The position numbers were made by a program, and so were the translations under genes. From Chloroflexota bacterium (GTDB taxonomy: Bacteria > Chloroflexota > Anaerolineae > Anaerolineales > Villigracilaceae), in NCBI GenBank assembly GCA_016223135.1, contig JACRPQ010000015.1, positions 1 through 64,000 on the forward strand: DNA of 64,000 nt, written 5' to 3'. Below the pieces are notes generated by a model, which had not been told where the DNA came from, ran no database searches, and worked only from the letters and a program-made list of their open reading frames with translations. This document shows, piece after piece, positions 8,425 through 16,109 of this stretch. Positions within the stretch are counted from its first letter, which is position 1. Every line of letters begins with the position of its first letter.

Positions 8425-8757
8425 ATGAACCCCTTCGGCATCCTCATCGGACTCGTCACCTTTACCATCATCGGGCTCGGCTTCCCGCTCGTCATCCGCG
8501 GCGAAAGATACTTAGGCTACTTGTGGTGGCCCTACATGATGGGCATCGGCTTCCTCATCATCATCGCGTCTCTCTTCATATCAACAGATTGGTTGTCTGT
8601 TGTGACAGGCGTGCTGGGCGCGACATTTGTCTGGGGTTCGACCGAACTCAAGGAACAAGCCGTCCGTGCAGAGTTGGGCTGGTTCCCGTTCAATGCAAAC
8701 AAAATCAAGCCGCCTTTTGAAGAGGTCATCAAAAAATGGAAGGCTCCTCATCTATGA
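8425..8757 (+). CDS. DUF4491 family membrane protein
   Basis: 110 residues with N-terminal helix GILIGLVTFTIIGLGFPLVI, then RYLGYLWWPYMMGIGF, a third helix near WLSVVTGVLGATFVW, and the terminal GWFPFNANK. This is the typical DUF4491 arrangement; biochemical role unknown. Overlaps hemH by 4 bp (ATGA), so it is translationally coupled to ferrochelatase, hinting at a link to heme or porphyrin handling at the membrane (inference). Confidence 0.8.
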   Translation: MNPFGILIGLVTFTIIGLGFPLVIRGERYLGYLWWPYMMGIGFLIIIASLFISTDWLSVVTGVLGATFVWGSTELKEQAVRAELGWFPFNANKIKPPFEEVIKKWKAPHL

Positions 8758-9668
8758 TTGGAATACTGGTAATGGCATACGGCGGACCAAACGATCTGGA
8801 TGAGGTCGAGCCATATTTAATGGATGTGCGCGGCTATCGCCCGACTTCACAAGAGATCATTCACGAGGTGCGTGAGCGTTATCGTGAGATCGGCGGACGC
8901 TCTTCCATTCTGGAGCAAACCCAAGCGCAGGCGGACGCGCTCGAATCCGCGTTGAATGTGGACGGCGGTCAATTCAAAGCCTATGTGGGTATGCGTCACT
9001 GGCATCCGTTCATCAAAGATGCGTTGGCGAACATGCAAGCGGACGGAATTGAAAAGGCGGTGGGCGTGGTGATGGCGCCGCATTATTCGCGCATGAGCAT
9101 CGGCGCGTACATCAAGAAAATCGAAGAAGCCGATTCGCCAATCGTGTTTTCATGCCTTGAGAATTGGCATTTGGACAAAGGCTACATCAGCGCGCTTGCT
9201 CATCGTGTGCGGGATGCGTTGAAACGATTTCCCGAAGAAGTCCGCGCGAATGTTCCTGTCATCTTCACGGCGCACAGCCTGCCCGAAAAGATTCTGGAAT
9301 GGAACGATCCATACCCCGCGCAGTTGCGCGAAACCGTCTCGGCTGTGATGGAGAAACTCGGCTCACAGCCGCACGAGTTCGCCTATCAATCTGCCGCCAT
9401 TTCCACCATCCCCTGGCTCGGACCCGACGCGGGTGAAGTCATCGAACGCCTTGTGGCGGAAGGCAACCAACATATTTTGCTCTGCCCGATCGGGTTCGTC
9501 TGCGAACATGTAGAAATCCTGTATGACATTGACATCGTTTATCAAAAACTTGCCAGGTCGCTGGGCGTTCATCTCGAACGCATCGAAATGCTCAACACCG
9601 CGCCAGAGATGATCGCGGGGCTGGCAGGTTTAGTCCGCGAAAAGGCGAAAGAAGCAGGTTGGCTATGA
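8754..9668 (+). CDS. hemH: Ferrochelatase, coproporphyrin type
   Basis: Inserts Fe2+ into coproporphyrin III (or protoporphyrin IX). N-terminal IGILVMAYGGPNDLDEVEPY, metal-site His174 in FTAHSLPEKI and Glu254 in GFVCEHVEILYDID. The presence of hemQ and absence of hemN/hemF nearby suggest the coproporphyrin ferrochelatase CpfC role. I chose ATG 8754 (ATGA overlap with the DUF4491 stop) over ATG 8736, because family members begin almost at the MIGIL strand. 304 residues. Confidence 0.92.
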   Translation: MIGILVMAYGGPNDLDEVEPYLMDVRGYRPTSQEIIHEVRERYREIGGRSSILEQTQAQADALESALNVDGGQFKAYVGMRHWHPFIKDALANMQADGIEKAVGVVMAPHYSRMSIGAYIKKIEEADSPIVFSCLENWHLDKGYISALAHRVRDALKRFPEEVRANVPVIFTAHSLPEKILEWNDPYPAQLRETVSAVMEKLGSQPHEFAYQSAAISTIPWLGPDAGEVIERLVAEGNQHILLCPIGFVCEHVEILYDIDIVYQKLARSLGVHLERIEMLNTAPEMIAGLAGLVREKAKEAGWL

Positions 9669-11131
9669 ATCGAATTATCATTGTCGGCGGCGGGATCGCT
9701 GGACTTTCAGCCGCGTACTACGCCTCAATTACCAATTACTATTCACAAATTACCCTTCTCGAATCCGACTCGCGCTGGGGCGGAAAAATCGCCACCGAGC
9801 GCATCCCCTTCGATGGCGGAGACTTAATCATCGAAGGCGGACCCGATACCTTCCTCGCCACCAAACCCTGGGGCGTGGCGCTCTGCAAGGAACTCGGTCT
9901 CGGCGAGCGCTTGCATGGCACGAACCCGCACAAGAAAAACACCTACGTTCTCAACAAAGGTCGCCTGCTGCCCCTGCCCGATGGTCTCGCCATGATGATT
10001 CCCTCGGACGTGCCGTCCATTCTGCGCTCGCGTCTGCTCTCGTGGGCAGGCAAAGCGCGCATGGGGCTGGACTTCCTCCTCCCCGCGAAACACGTCAACG
10101 GCGATGAAAGCCTCGGGTCATTTATCAGCCGTCGGCTGGGGCGTGAGGCGTACGAGAATCTCATCGAGCCGCTCATGTCTGGAATCTATGCGGGCGACGG
10201 CGACCAACTCAGTCTCGCCTCCACGTTCCCCTATCTGCGCGACCTCGAACTCAGACATGGCAGTCTCGCGCGCGGCGCGTTGAAAATGCGACAGCAATCC
10301 AACGGCAAAGCCGTTCAAGGTTCGCGCTCCGCGTTTCTCACGCCCACCACAGGTCTCGCCGAAATTGTCGAAGCGCTGGTCGCTCATCTTCAATCTCATC
10401 AGGTTGATCTACGCCTCAACACGCGAGCAGTAAAAATCACCAATTACCAATCTCCAATTACCAATTACCAAGTGGACTTGGACACAGGCGAGACTCTCAC
10501 CGCCGACGCTCTCATCCTCGCCACCCCAGCCTTTATCTCCGCCCAACTCCTCGCCTCATTCGACCCCGAACTTGCCTCTGCCCTCCGAAGCATTCCCTAC
10601 GCCTCGACCGCCACCGTCTCCCTCGCCTACCGCCTGAGCGACCTCCCCCGCGACCTGGACGGCTACGGCTACGTCATCCCGCGCCGCGAAGGACGCAAAG
10701 CCCTCGCCTGCACATGGACCTCCACCAAATTCCCGCACCGCGCTCCTGAAGGCTATGCCCTCATTCGCGTCTTCGTTGGTAGGGCAGGGCAGACCCTCAC
10801 CCCAACCCCTCTCCCACAGGGAGAGGGGCGAGGGGTGAGGGAGAAAAGGGGTGAGGGCGAACTCCTCGCCATCGCTCAAGAAGAACTGCGCCTCACCCTC
10901 GGCATCACCGCCGAACCGCTCCTCTCCCGCGTCTTCATGTGGGAGAACGCCATGCCGCAGTACAACCTTGGTCATCCCGACATCCTCAAACGGATTGACG
11001 CCGCGCTCGAAAAATATCCCACCCTCGCGCTGGCTGGCAACGGCTATCGCGGCATCGGAATCCCTGATTGCATTCGGTCGGGGGAAGAAGCAGTAAAACG
11101 GGTTTGCGAGTTGAGAAGTTTGAACGTTTGA
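9665..11131 (+). CDS. hemG: Coproporphyrinogen/protoporphyrinogen III oxidase (HemG/HemY, CgoX)
   Basis: FAD-dependent six-electron oxidation of coproporphyrinogen III. Dinucleotide-binding motif IIIVGGGIAGLSAAYY at residues 4-19, PPOX signature GGPDTFLATKPWG, terminal NGYRGIGIPDCIRSGEEA. Three repeat-derived insertions interrupt it. SITNYYSQITL (residues ~20-30) comes from ATTACCA heptamers. ITNYQSPITNYQV comes from five heptamers (10436-10470). A CTCACCCC palindrome at 10794-10841 adds TLTPTPLPQGEGRGVRE. The C-terminus runs into another tract. It overlaps hemH by 4 bp. The conserved ends suggest it remains functional. Confidence 0.92.
   Translation: MNRIIIVGGGIAGLSAAYYASITNYYSQITLLESDSRWGGKIATERIPFDGGDLIIEGGPDTFLATKPWGVALCKELGLGERLHGTNPHKKNTYVLNKGRLLPLPDGLAMMIPSDVPSILRSRLLSWAGKARMGLDFLLPAKHVNGDESLGSFISRRLGREAYENLIEPLMSGIYAGDGDQLSLASTFPYLRDLELRHGSLARGALKMRQQSNGKAVQGSRSAFLTPTTGLAEIVEALVAHLQSHQVDLRLNTRAVKITNYQSPITNYQVDLDTGETLTADALILATPAFISAQLLASFDPELASALRSIPYASTATVSLAYRLSDLPRDLDGYGYVIPRREGRKALACTWTSTKFPHRAPEGYALIRVFVGRAGQTLTPTPLPQGEGRGVREKRGEGELLAIAQEELRLTLGITAEPLLSRVFMWENAMPQYNLGHPDILKRIDAALEKYPTLALAGNGYRGIGIPDCIRSGEEAVKRVCELRSLNV
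10436..10470. repeat. Five ATTACCA-type heptamers inside hemG
   Basis: Units ATCACCA, ATTACCA, ATCTCCA, ATTACCA, ATTACCA, all in frame with the oxidase. Confidence 0.85.
10794..10841. repeat. In-frame CTCACCCC palindrome inside hemG (family P2)
   Basis: CCCTCACCCC and GGGGTGAGGG arms flank CCTCTCCCACAGGGAGAGG. The intergenic copy at 43257-43304 has the same arms. This palindrome type is widespread in bacterial genomes and is often translated as LTPTPLPQGEG. Confidence 0.85.
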
Positions 11132-11199
11132 ACGTTGAAACCTTCAAACCTTCAAGCCTTCAAACCTGTAAACCTGTAAACCTTCAAGCCTTCAAACAA
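11113..11199. repeat. CCTTCAAA octamer tract between hemG and hemL
   Basis: 8 bp units CCTTCAAA/CCTTCAAG/CCTGTAAA, preceded by the complementary TTTGAACG units that encode the end of the oxidase. Confidence 0.8.
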
Positions 11200-11217
11200 G
11201 ATCATTGGAGTTACTTC

Positions 11218-12501
11218 ATGAACATCCAAAACTCAATCAACCTCTTCCAACAAGCCCAAACCCTCTTCCCTGGCGGGGTGAACTCGCCTGTGCGCGCTTT
11301 CCGCGCCGTGGGCGGACAGCCGCTCTTCATCCAGCGCGGTGAAGGACCGTATCTCTTCGACGTGGACGGCAACCGCTACATTGACTACGTCCTTTCGTGG
11401 GGACCGCTCATCACGGGGCATGCCCATCCCGACGTGGTGAAAGCCATTCAGGAGACCGCCCTCAACGGCACATCCTACGGCGCGCCCAGCCCGTTGGAAA
11501 TCGAACTGGCAAAAAGCATCATGGACTTCATGCCGAACATCGAGATGATTCGCTTTGTCAACTCGGGGACGGAAGCGACCATGTCCGCACTGCGACTTGC
11601 CCGCGCCTACACCAAGCGCGAGAAGATTATCAAGTTCGACGGCTGTTATCACGGTCACGCGGATATGCTGTTGGTGCAGGCGGGTTCGGGCGTGGCGACT
11701 CTCGGCTTGCCCGATTCGCCCGGCGTGCCGAGCGCCGTCGCGGCGGATACGCTGGTGGCGCAATTCAACGATTTGGAATCGGTGGAAGCCTTATTCAAAA
11801 AATACCCCGACCAAATCGCGGGCGTCATCGTCGAGCCTGTGGCGGGGAACATGGGCGTTGTCCCGCCGCAACCTGGATTCTTGGAAGGACTGCGCTCACT
11901 CACGTCACAATACGGCGCGGTCTTGATCTTCGACGAAGTGATGACAGGCTTCCGCGTCCACAAAGGCGGCGCGCAGACGTTGTACAACATCAAACCTGAC
12001 CTGACCACGCTGGGCAAGGTCATCGGCGGCGGACTCCCCGTCGGCGCGTACGGGGGGAAGCGCGAGATTATGCAACTCGTCGCGCCGCTCGGACCGATGT
12101 ATCAGGCGGGGACGCTTTCGGGCAATCCGCTGGCGATGAGCGCGGGCGTCGCGGCGTTGAATCTGATTCGGGGGGAAAACGTTTGGAGGAAACTGGAGCA
12201 GGCTGCGGGTCGGTTGGAAGCGGGAATCGGGGAGGCGGCGAAACGCGCGGGAGTCCCCATCCAGCAAACACGAGTCGGCACGATGTTCACGACCTTCTTC
12301 AGCGAGACCAAGCCCGTTGGCTGGAACACGGTCAAGGCGGCGGATAAAGTTCGATTCGGGAAGTTCTTCCAGAAGATGTTGGAGAACGGAGTCTATCTCG
12401 CGCCATCGCAATTCGAAGCGGGATTCATCTCGATCATGCACACAGACGAGGTGATTGACAAAACGATTGAGGCGGCGGAGCGGGCATTTCGCGCCTTGTG
12501 A
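11218..12501 (+). CDS. hemL: Glutamate-1-semialdehyde 2,1-aminomutase
   Basis: PLP enzyme converting glutamate-1-semialdehyde to 5-aminolevulinate, second C5 step. LFPGGVNSPVRAF at the N-terminus, CYHGHADMLLVQAGSG, FDEVMTGFRV, and the PLP lysine K267 in TLGKVIGGGLPVGAYGG. 427 residues is typical. The ATG at 11218 follows GGAG; an upstream extension would be repeat-encoded. It closes the heme cluster, so both C5-specific enzymes (hemA, hemL) bracket the other heme genes. Confidence 0.96.
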   Translation: MNIQNSINLFQQAQTLFPGGVNSPVRAFRAVGGQPLFIQRGEGPYLFDVDGNRYIDYVLSWGPLITGHAHPDVVKAIQETALNGTSYGAPSPLEIELAKSIMDFMPNIEMIRFVNSGTEATMSALRLARAYTKREKIIKFDGCYHGHADMLLVQAGSGVATLGLPDSPGVPSAVAADTLVAQFNDLESVEALFKKYPDQIAGVIVEPVAGNMGVVPPQPGFLEGLRSLTSQYGAVLIFDEVMTGFRVHKGGAQTLYNIKPDLTTLGKVIGGGLPVGAYGGKREIMQLVAPLGPMYQAGTLSGNPLAMSAGVAALNLIRGENVWRKLEQAAGRLEAGIGEAAKRAGVPIQQTRVGTMFTTFFSETKPVGWNTVKAADKVRFGKFFQKMLENGVYLAPSQFEAGFISIMHTDEVIDKTIEAAERAFRAL

Positions 12502-12557
12502 GGGGAAGCCCGCTGCCTCTCCGCCGTGTTTTGACGCTATCCTGCCAAATTCCCCCT

Positions 12558-12585
12558 TTCACCGGCGGTGAGGGAACATTACAAT
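12558..12585 (+). promoter_or_regulatory. Putative sigma-70-type promoter for the sensor kinase pair
   Basis: TTCACC, 16 bp, TACAAT. The -10 matches 5 of 6 consensus bases. It lies in the 151 bp gap after hemL and 68 bp before the kinase start. Confidence 0.4.
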
Positions 12586-12652
12586 TCATGATAACTCGGT
12601 TGTGCTGCCAATGCTGGCATGCCTTTGTTGGTATTTTCGGTGCGGAGTTGTC

Positions 12653-14305
12653 ATGAACAAAAAACGCTTTTTACTGGACGGCCGGATTTCCCTTCTCTAC
12701 CTGCTCTTTGGCGGATTGTGGATACTACTCTCTGACCGTCTGCTTGCCGCCTTGGTGACCGACCTGGATACGTTAACCCGCCTGCAAACCTACAAAGGTT
12801 GGGCATTTGTCTTTGCCAGCGCCCTGTTGATTTTTCTGCTCTTACAGCAGGAAGCAAACCGCCGCAGGAGCGCCGAACAGAATCTGCGCGAAAGCGAGGA
12901 GCGTTATCGAACGCTCATCGAGAGCATCCCCGGCGTAGTCTATATTGCCGATCTGGATACACCGGATGAGTCGCTTTTTATCAGCCCTCAGGTGGAGACC
13001 TTGTTGGGATTCCCGTACAGCGATTGGCTGGCTGATCCGAAATTTTGGTCGAAGCGCTTGCACCCCGACGATCGCGAGCGGGTGCTGGCTCATAACAAAC
13101 ATTGCTACGCCACAGGCGAACCCTTTTCCGAGGACTACCGCCTGCTCGCACGCGACGGACGCGTGGTATGGGTGCATGACCAGGCTGTGACGATTCCCGA
13201 TGCAAGCGGGCGCCGCCATCTCTTGCAAGGGGTGTGGATTGACATCACCGAGCGCAAGAAAACGGAGGATGAGCAGAAATACTTGCTGGAAGTCCTCGAC
13301 TCCAGTCTGAACGAGATTTACCTCTTCGATCCGCATTCGCTCAAATTTCAATACGTTAATCAGGGGGCGCGCCGCAACTTGGGATATTCTCTGGAACAGC
13401 TCAAAACCATGACGCCGTTCGACCTGAAACCTGCCTTCACGGAGGCGACGTTTCGAGAATTAATTGCCCCCCTCCTACGTCACGAACAGGAAACGCTCAC
13501 CTTTGAAGCCGACCACCGCCGTGCGGACGGCAGCCTGTACCCTGTGGAAGTTCACCTTCAGCTCATTGAGCGCGCCGGCAGCGAAATTTTTCTGGCAATC
13601 ATCCTCGACATCACCGAACGCAAACGCACCGAAGACGAACTCCGCCGTCACCGCGACCGCCTGGCGGAACTCTCACGCCAACTGCTCGAAGCGCAGGAAA
13701 ACGAACGCCGCGTTCTGGGACGCGAACTGCACGACCAGTTTGGGCAGATGCTCACCGCCCTCAAATTGACCCTCGATATGGCGTCTCAACTCTCGCCTGA
13801 CTTGGCGGAAAAGAAACTGGCAGCCGCTCAAAAATTGACCGACGACCTGATCGCCCGCGTCAGCCGCATCTCGCTCGACCTGCGTCCGCCCATGCTCGAC
13901 GACCTCGGTCTCGCCCCCGCCTTGCTCTGGCACGTCAACCGCTTTCACGAACAAAGCGGCATTCAAGTTCGCTTTACGCATCAGGGCATTCAAGGGCGGC
14001 GCTTTACTCCTGAAATCGAAACCGCCGCCTACCGCGTCGTGCAGGAAGCGCTGACCAACGCCGCGCGGTATGCCGAGGCAAAGGGGATTCGGCTCGAGGT
14101 CCAGGCAGACAGCGGCGAACTGCGCATCGAAGTTGAAGACGACGGACGGGGCTTTGATCCGCAGGCGGCGCTGGAGAAGAACCGCGGCTTGAACGGCATG
14201 CGCGAACGTGTACTGCTGACGGGCGGCTCCTTCCACATCCAATCCAGGCCGGGCGAAGGCACACGCCTCTCCATCCGCTTGCCGCTGAAAGAAGCGCGCC
14301 TGTGA
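12653..14305 (+). CDS. Membrane sensor histidine kinase with two PAS domains (NarX/HisKA_3 type)
   Basis: 550 residues. Two N-terminal membrane helices (about residues 12-35 and 48-66). Then PAS 1 (~75-205, ending in GVWIDITERKKTEDE) and PAS 2 (~208-320, ending AIILDITERKRTEDE). A HisKA_3 dimerisation domain has phospho-His360 in LGRELHDQFGQMLTAL. The HATPase domain has the N-box VQEALTNAARYAEA and G-boxes DDGRGFDP and GLNGMRERV. The signal is unknown. Its stop overlaps the GTG of the response regulator, a cognate pair by arrangement. Confidence 0.9.
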   Translation: MNKKRFLLDGRISLLYLLFGGLWILLSDRLLAALVTDLDTLTRLQTYKGWAFVFASALLIFLLLQQEANRRRSAEQNLRESEERYRTLIESIPGVVYIADLDTPDESLFISPQVETLLGFPYSDWLADPKFWSKRLHPDDRERVLAHNKHCYATGEPFSEDYRLLARDGRVVWVHDQAVTIPDASGRRHLLQGVWIDITERKKTEDEQKYLLEVLDSSLNEIYLFDPHSLKFQYVNQGARRNLGYSLEQLKTMTPFDLKPAFTEATFRELIAPLLRHEQETLTFEADHRRADGSLYPVEVHLQLIERAGSEIFLAIILDITERKRTEDELRRHRDRLAELSRQLLEAQENERRVLGRELHDQFGQMLTALKLTLDMASQLSPDLAEKKLAAAQKLTDDLIARVSRISLDLRPPMLDDLGLAPALLWHVNRFHEQSGIQVRFTHQGIQGRRFTPEIETAAYRVVQEALTNAARYAEAKGIRLEVQADSGELRIEVEDDGRGFDPQAALEKNRGLNGMRERVLLTGGSFHIQSRPGEGTRLSIRLPLKEARL

Positions 14306-14943
14306 CCACCATCCTGCTTGCCGACGACCATCAGGTTTTGCGCGAAGCGCTGCGCTTTCTGCTCGAAAGCCAGCCCGATTTTCACGTCGTTGCCGAAACG
14401 GGCGACGGGCTGGAGGCGGCGGCGCTCGTGGAGAAGCACCGTCCCGACGTGTTGATTGTGGACATGAGGATGCCGGGTCTTTCCGGACTGGAAGTGGCGA
14501 GGCGGACGAAACGCCTTTCCCCCGCTACAAAAGTCATCATCCTCTCGATGTACGACGCCGAAGCCTATGTGATGGACTCACTCGCGGCGGGCGCGGCTGG
14601 ATATGTGCTCAAGCAAAGTTCTTCGCAGGAACTGCTCTCTGCCATCCGTCAGACGCTGGCGGGCGGTTTATACCTCAGCCCCTCGCTCAACGAACGCGCC
14701 CTTCAGTCCTACATCCAACACTCGCGCGAGGCGCACATCCCCGACCCCTTCGACCTGCTCACCGACCGCGAGCGCGAGGTCTTGCAGCTTGCCGCCGAAG
14801 GACTGAACAACCCGCAAATTGCCGAAAAACTATCCATCAGCCCGCGCACGGTGGAAATGCACCGCGCTCACCTCATGCAAAAACTTGGGCTGAAAACCCA
14901 AACCGACCTGGTCAAGTACGCCCTCAAACGGGGGCTGGTGTAA
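14302..14943 (+). CDS. NarL/FixJ-family response regulator
   Basis: 213 residues. Receiver domain with LLADDHQVLREAL, the phospho-acceptor Asp in VLIVDMRMPGLSG, and the KQ dyad at GYVLKQSS. C-terminal LuxR-type helix-turn-helix LTDREREVLQLAAEGLNN through ISPRTVEMHRAHLMQKL. GTG start at 14302 overlaps the kinase stop (GTGA), giving translational coupling. Confidence 0.93.
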   Translation: MTTILLADDHQVLREALRFLLESQPDFHVVAETGDGLEAAALVEKHRPDVLIVDMRMPGLSGLEVARRTKRLSPATKVIILSMYDAEAYVMDSLAAGAAGYVLKQSSSQELLSAIRQTLAGGLYLSPSLNERALQSYIQHSREAHIPDPFDLLTDREREVLQLAAEGLNNPQIAEKLSISPRTVEMHRAHLMQKLGLKTQTDLVKYALKRGLV

Positions 14944-14960
14944 TTAACTCACCTTACGCG

Positions 14961-15031
14961 GTAGCGCGAGATTCTTGCCCTGAGCCTGCCGAAGGATATC
15001 TCGCGTTTTCAGGCGACATAACCCGCGCTAC
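14961..15031. repeat. Nested palindrome after the response regulator
   Basis: GTAGCGCG (14961-14968) pairs with CGCGCTAC (15024-15031). Inside, CGCGAGAT (14965-14972) pairs with ATCTCGCG (14998-15005) around a CCTGAGCCTGCCGAAGG core, which recurs near 15945. It may also serve as a terminator. Confidence 0.6.
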
Positions 15032-15054
15032 GAATAAACTGCGTAACATCAGTA

Positions 15055-15142
15055 GACCTCTTGCAAAAGTGCGCTAGAGAGCGCACAATACGCCTTTGCG
15101 TAAGAGACGTTCTCTAACGTCGGCTGACTTATGCAAGAGGTC
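15055..15142. mobile_element. 88 bp palindromic MITE-like element
   Basis: Perfect 11 bp terminal inverted repeats GACCTCTTGCA/TGCAAGAGGTC enclose further hairpins (TGCGCTagagAGCGCA). No clear target-site duplication and no coding capacity. Whether it is mobile is inference. Confidence 0.5.
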
Positions 15143-15154
15143 AAGTAATTAACT

Positions 15155-15277
15155 TGAATTCGGGATAAGGACGTTCTCACCGCAAAGACGCAGAGAACGC
15201 TGAGAGAGCCAAAAAATCTCTGCGAGCTCAGCGTCTCTGCGGTAAATTTTCAGATGCGAATATTTATCCCGAATTCA
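15155..15277. mobile_element. 123 bp inverted-repeat element, family B copy 1
   Basis: 14 bp perfect terminal repeats TGAATTCGGGATAA/TTATCCCGAATTCA, extendable to about 18 bp with one mismatch and bordered by TTAAC on both sides. The interior reads CGCAAAGACGCAGAGAACGC on this strand. A related copy in the opposite orientation lies at 39679-39788. Confidence 0.6.
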
Positions 15278-15444
15278 GGTTAACTTGTTTTTGAGCCTGC
15301 CTTTTTTGTTTGTGTGTTCATGGCAAGGGGGCGTTTGCAAAACTGTAGGGCAAAGACGCCCAAAATATCGTACAATCCCTAATGCCCCAAGGGAGCAGGA
15401 TTTGGTATCTTAGAAGTGTATTTAAATCGAAATGAGAGGCTCCC

Positions 15445-15837
15445 ATGAATTCCCCCATCCGCATTCTGCTCGTGGACGATAGTCCCTACTTCCTTGCCGC
15501 CGCGCGCGATTTTCTGCTCCTGCAGGAAAACTTCAACGTCGTCGGCGTGGCGGGTGAACCGCAGGGCATGCTCGCGCAAATCCGCGCGATTGCGCCCGAT
15601 GTCATCCTGCTCGACTTGAACGTGGGAGAGCGCTCCGGTTTGGAATTAATTCCGCTGATAAAAATAAACGCTCCTGGCATAAAAATCATCATTCTCACCG
15701 TCATGGAAGAGGAACCCTACCGAGCCGCCGCCCTTCAGGCGGGGGCAGATGCCTTCGTGCGTAAAACCGAAATGAGCCGCAAACTGATTTCAGTCATTAC
15801 CGACCTTGTGATTCCTCCTGCCGATGATATTTCTTAA
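15445..15837 (+). CDS. Stand-alone response regulator receiver
   Basis: 130 residues, a single receiver domain. ILLVDDSPYFL supplies the acidic pair and DVILLDLNVGERSG the phosphorylated Asp. The switch Thr is in IILTVMEEE and the conserved Lys in AFVRKTEMS. No output domain, so it likely passes phosphate to or from another protein; the multi-PAS hybrid kinase starts 270 bp downstream. Start ATG at 15445. The 500 bp gap upstream is filled with palindromic repeats. Confidence 0.88.
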   Translation: MNSPIRILLVDDSPYFLAAARDFLLLQENFNVVGVAGEPQGMLAQIRAIAPDVILLDLNVGERSGLELIPLIKINAPGIKIIILTVMEEEPYRAAALQAGADAFVRKTEMSRKLISVITDLVIPPADDIS

Positions 15838-15910
15838 ACCGATCCTCCTTACCATGCACGGCAGGCGGTCGTTTAGAAAACCAGACTCTTCCGTTATCAA
15901 TGGGAAAGAA

Positions 15911-16024
15911 CCTAAACACGAAGGAGACAAAGCCTGCCCTGAGCCTGCCGAAGTGTGCACAAAGGGAGGAAAGGTGTGAATTTTAGATGCATTTTCCCTT
16001 CGTGACCTTCGTGTCCTTTGTGGA
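15911..16024. repeat. Dispersed inverted-repeat sequence upstream of the hybrid kinase
   Basis: ACACGAAGGAGACAAAG on the left and CTTCGTGTCCTTTGTGG on the right are imperfect complements. Between them lies another CCTGAGCCTGCCGAAG motif as at 14980. Non-coding. Confidence 0.5.
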
Positions 16025-16109
16025 AAATGGTTTTCCCGTTAAAAACGGTAGAATCGAAAACAACCAATACCTGTCTTTGTGAAGTGCTGACTGTGAGGAA
16101 TAGACAACG

